From an uncultured Muribaculaceae bacterium (GTDB lineage Bacteria > Bacteroidota > Bacteroidia > Bacteroidales > Muribaculaceae): a DNA stretch of 43,458 nucleotides. Both the position numbers and the translations under genes were made by a program. Where the stretch lies: contig CAKUAR010000018.1 in NCBI GenBank assembly GCA_934636465.1, positions 1-43,458 of the forward strand. Reading direction: 5' to 3'. The notes under the pieces were generated by a model that was given only the letters and a program-made list of their open reading frames with translations, did no database searches and had not been told where the DNA came from. Below are positions 41,682 to 43,458 of this stretch, piece after piece (the first letter of the stretch is position 1; every line of letters begins with the position of its first letter).

Positions 41682-43226
41682 ATGCAAAAATCGCTTGCGA
41701 AGATTGACTCCGAGTACACGAGGAGACACAACCGTCACCTCGACAAGTACCAGAGGCAGATAGCTGCAATTTACAAGGCCGCAGCGCAAGACGCTGCACG
41801 CATAGGCATAAGGTTTGATGCGCCAAGTGACAAGATTTTCAGCTTTAAGGATTATCCCGGTGCCAACAGACAGATAAAGACTTTGTTGAAGCGCATGAGC
41901 AGGGATATAAGGGCTATTGTGCAAGGCGGCATTGACGAGGAGTGGCAGCTTGCCAACGACAAGCTCGACGACACGGTGGCTCTCGCCCTCGGCTTCAATT
42001 TGACCGGAGAGGAGATGCGGCGGTATTACAACACCAACTCCGAGGCATTGGCGGCGTTCCGTCAGCGCAAAGCCAGTGGCATGACCCTTAGCGAGCGCGT
42101 GTGGAATTTGACGGAGCAATTCAAGTCCGAGCTGGAGCTTGCCCTTGACGGCGGCATTCGCGACGGATTGTCGGCCGATGAGATGAGCCGCCAAATCCGC
42201 CAATATCTCAACAATCCAGACAAGCTATTCCGCCGAGTGAGGGACGAGCACGGCATCTTGCAGCTGTCACGCCGCGCGGCGGCTTTCCACCCCGGCCAAG
42301 GCGTGTACCGCAGCAGCTACAAGAACGCTCGACGGCTTGCCGGCACGGAAACCAACATTGCTTACCGGCTGGCTGACCACTTGCGCTTGCAGCAGCTTGA
42401 CTTCGTTGTCGGCATAAAGGTGGTGTTGAGCAACAACCACACCACGACAAACAGCAAGGGCGAAACGGTGGAGCTGCACGACATTTGCGACGAGCTTGCC
42501 GGCAATTACCCAAAGTCGTTTGTCTTTACAGGGTGGCACCCGAATTGCCGCTGCCACACCGAAACCATACTGCTGACCGCCGAGGAGCGGAAGATGCGGC
42601 GACAAGGGATTTACAATCCAAAAAGAAGCCCTAACTACGTTGCCGTACCACCGGAGAATTTCACTTCGTGGGTGCAAGACAACGCCAGCCGAATTGCCGC
42701 CGCCCAGCAACGCGGCACGCTGCCGTACTTTGTCCGCGACAACCGAAAGGCGGTCAATTTTATTTTGAAAAATGCAGACACTGGTATTCGCGTGGAAGCG
42801 GTGGAGCGAACTCTTAATGTTAGACCGGTCAAACAGCCGCTTTCGCAAGCTGCAAAAGACAGACGTGCGGTCATAAGGCAGCTTGCGAAAGAAATGTTGG
42901 TTGGGAAACAATTCCCATTGCCTCAAATTGGTGGTGCTGCCACAATTTCAAGCCGTGGTATCAAGGAATGGCTTAATCAACCTTTTGGCAACGAAGACAA
43001 TACAAAATCAAAAAATGAAGCTCTGTTGAACTTGCAAGGTTTGTTGGATAAAGCGGTTTATCGTGGTAGTGGAATAGATAAGCACGACAGTACACTTTCT
43101 GTGTATCTGTTTGAAACAGAGATAGGAGGCCGCAAGTGTTGGATAATCGTAAGGCAAAACCACACTGGTGAGTATCTGATTTACAGCGTGTCGGACAAGG
43201 AATCAATATTGAAAGCAGTGAAATAA
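41682..43226 (+). CDS. MuF/SPP1 gp7-type phage head protein with C-terminal toxin-like domain
   Basis: The 514-residue product starts MQKSLAKIDSEYTRRHNRHL. Residues about 60-300 are the MuF minor head domain: YRSSYKNARRLAGTETNIAY, then GWHPNCRCHTETIL at 284-297, which is the family signature (H-P-x-C-R-C at 286-291). In phages MuF sits beside the portal and terminase, but neither is here. Residues about 411-514 form an added domain: ISSRGIKEWLNQPFG at 422-436, KNEALLNLQGLLDKAVYRGS, VYLFETEIGGRKCWIIVRQN at 474-493 and LIYSVSDKE. This resembles the BECR-nuclease/LPD3-like tails that temperate phages fuse to MuF as polymorphic toxins. I cannot identify the exact family. No promoter or immunity gene is visible nearby. 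Confidence 0.85.
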   Translation: MQKSLAKIDSEYTRRHNRHLDKYQRQIAAIYKAAAQDAARIGIRFDAPSDKIFSFKDYPGANRQIKTLLKRMSRDIRAIVQGGIDEEWQLANDKLDDTVALALGFNLTGEEMRRYYNTNSEALAAFRQRKASGMTLSERVWNLTEQFKSELELALDGGIRDGLSADEMSRQIRQYLNNPDKLFRRVRDEHGILQLSRRAAAFHPGQGVYRSSYKNARRLAGTETNIAYRLADHLRLQQLDFVVGIKVVLSNNHTTTNSKGETVELHDICDELAGNYPKSFVFTGWHPNCRCHTETILLTAEERKMRRQGIYNPKRSPNYVAVPPENFTSWVQDNASRIAAAQQRGTLPYFVRDNRKAVNFILKNADTGIRVEAVERTLNVRPVKQPLSQAAKDRRAVIRQLAKEMLVGKQFPLPQIGGAATISSRGIKEWLNQPFGNEDNTKSKNEALLNLQGLLDKAVYRGSGIDKHDSTLSVYLFETEIGGRKCWIIVRQNHTGEYLIYSVSDKESILKAVK

Positions 43227-43242
43227 AAAAGAAAACATTGCC

Positions 43243-43286
43243 ATTGGTAGCCACTCGCGGAACTACAATCCGCGCCTCTTTCCAAT
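43243..43286. repeat. Nested-palindrome repeat, copy 2
   Basis: 44 bp, in the same orientation as copy 1. Shared: ATTGGTAGC at the start, CGCGGAACTACAATCCGCGC in the core and CTCTTTCCAAT-like end. Differences are confined to the 5-bp spacer after ATTGGTAGC and one base near the end. It starts 17 bp after the MuF stop. Confidence 0.92.
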
Positions 43287-43382
43287 CGCAATGTGTCCAT
43301 ATGCTGATACAAATATACAAATATTTCTGGAATAAAAATATTTTTGGTCATTTTTTTAGTTTTTAGTATGGGGTTTCCCCTG

Positions 43383-43458
43383 TGAAGTGACCCCAAAAAG
43401 TTGGACAGGTTATTAACTATCCGATTTGAGAAAGAGTTCGGTATTGCACCGGACTCTT
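43383..43458 (+). mobile_element. Left end of an IS3-family (IS150-like) insertion sequence, cut by the window
   Basis: TGAAGTGACCCCAAAAAGTT (43383-43402) then GGACAG matches the terminal inverted repeat of IS3/IS150-type elements as I know them from Bacteroidota. The remaining 50 bp have no start codon for orfA yet. Neither the transposase nor the far end is in the window, so the element's integrity cannot be judged. Confidence 0.75.

Noticed and set aside
41589..42203. Minus-strand frame of 204 codons opposite the MuF gene
   Set aside because: It is antisense to a clear phage head protein and reads through the palindrome (giving R-G-A-D-C-S-S-A). The same octapeptide appears at 43181-43396 only because the palindrome is repeated.
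41617..43286. Invertible DNA segment (phase-variable switch) between the two palindromes
   Set aside because: The two copies are in direct orientation, which supports deletion or excision and not inversion, and no invertase gene is nearby.

Overview
The window looks like a chromosomal segment of a member of the order Bacteroidales, most likely near Muribaculaceae or Prevotellaceae. The signs are: housekeeping promoters of the Bacteroidota type (TTTG near -33, TAnnTTTG near -7) ahead of many genes and tRNAs; hardly any Shine-Dalgarno sequences; the gene order uppS-bamA-skp-skp; probable type IX secretion C-terminal domains; and several lipoprotein and outer-membrane families that I know mainly from Bacteroidota. 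The species is an inference.

Layout. 1-1870 is an AT-rich accessory strip: the 3' end of an IS30-type transposase, a leucine-rich-repeat gene and two small gene remnants, ending at the 3' end of tRNA-Ser. 2.2-3.9 kb holds purB and tRNA-Val. 4.1-11.6 kb carries three large secreted proteins on the minus strand: a beta-helix plus leucine-rich-repeat protein, and two tandem paralogues of a GH99/GH71-like secreted hydrolase. The last third of those two genes is almost identical in DNA. 11.7-14.4 kb has three plus-strand genes (unknown, SIMPL-domain, lipoprotein), followed by a secreted minus-strand protein. secA, a phosphatase-fold protein that seems to lack its catalytic residues, and a DUF4105 protein fill 16.3-22.5 kb. 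nagA and tRNA-His follow, then a decayed retropepsin-like gene.

25-35 kb is largely an envelope-biogenesis block on the minus strand: DUF6242-like lipoprotein, DUF6089-like barrel, uppS, bamA and two Skp/OmpH chaperones. Downstream lie a VWA protein, an unknown protein and a third Skp paralogue. 35.5-39.9 kb holds prmC on the plus strand and recX-comF, pyrE-SRPBCC and a patatin on the minus strand.

From 40.0 kb to the end the sequence becomes accessory again. It has a 17-bp tandem repeat abutting a strong promoter, and a two-gene unit of unknown function (67 aa, then a 172-aa protein with one membrane segment). Then come a 54-aa membrane peptide, a DUF5053-like gene, and an isolated phage MuF-type head protein with a C-terminal extension that looks like a toxin or effector domain. 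The MuF gene is bracketed by two direct copies of a 44-45-bp nested palindrome. The window ends inside the terminal repeat of an IS3-type element. The two most promising unexplained systems are the palindrome-flanked MuF gene and the iteron-preceded two-gene unit.
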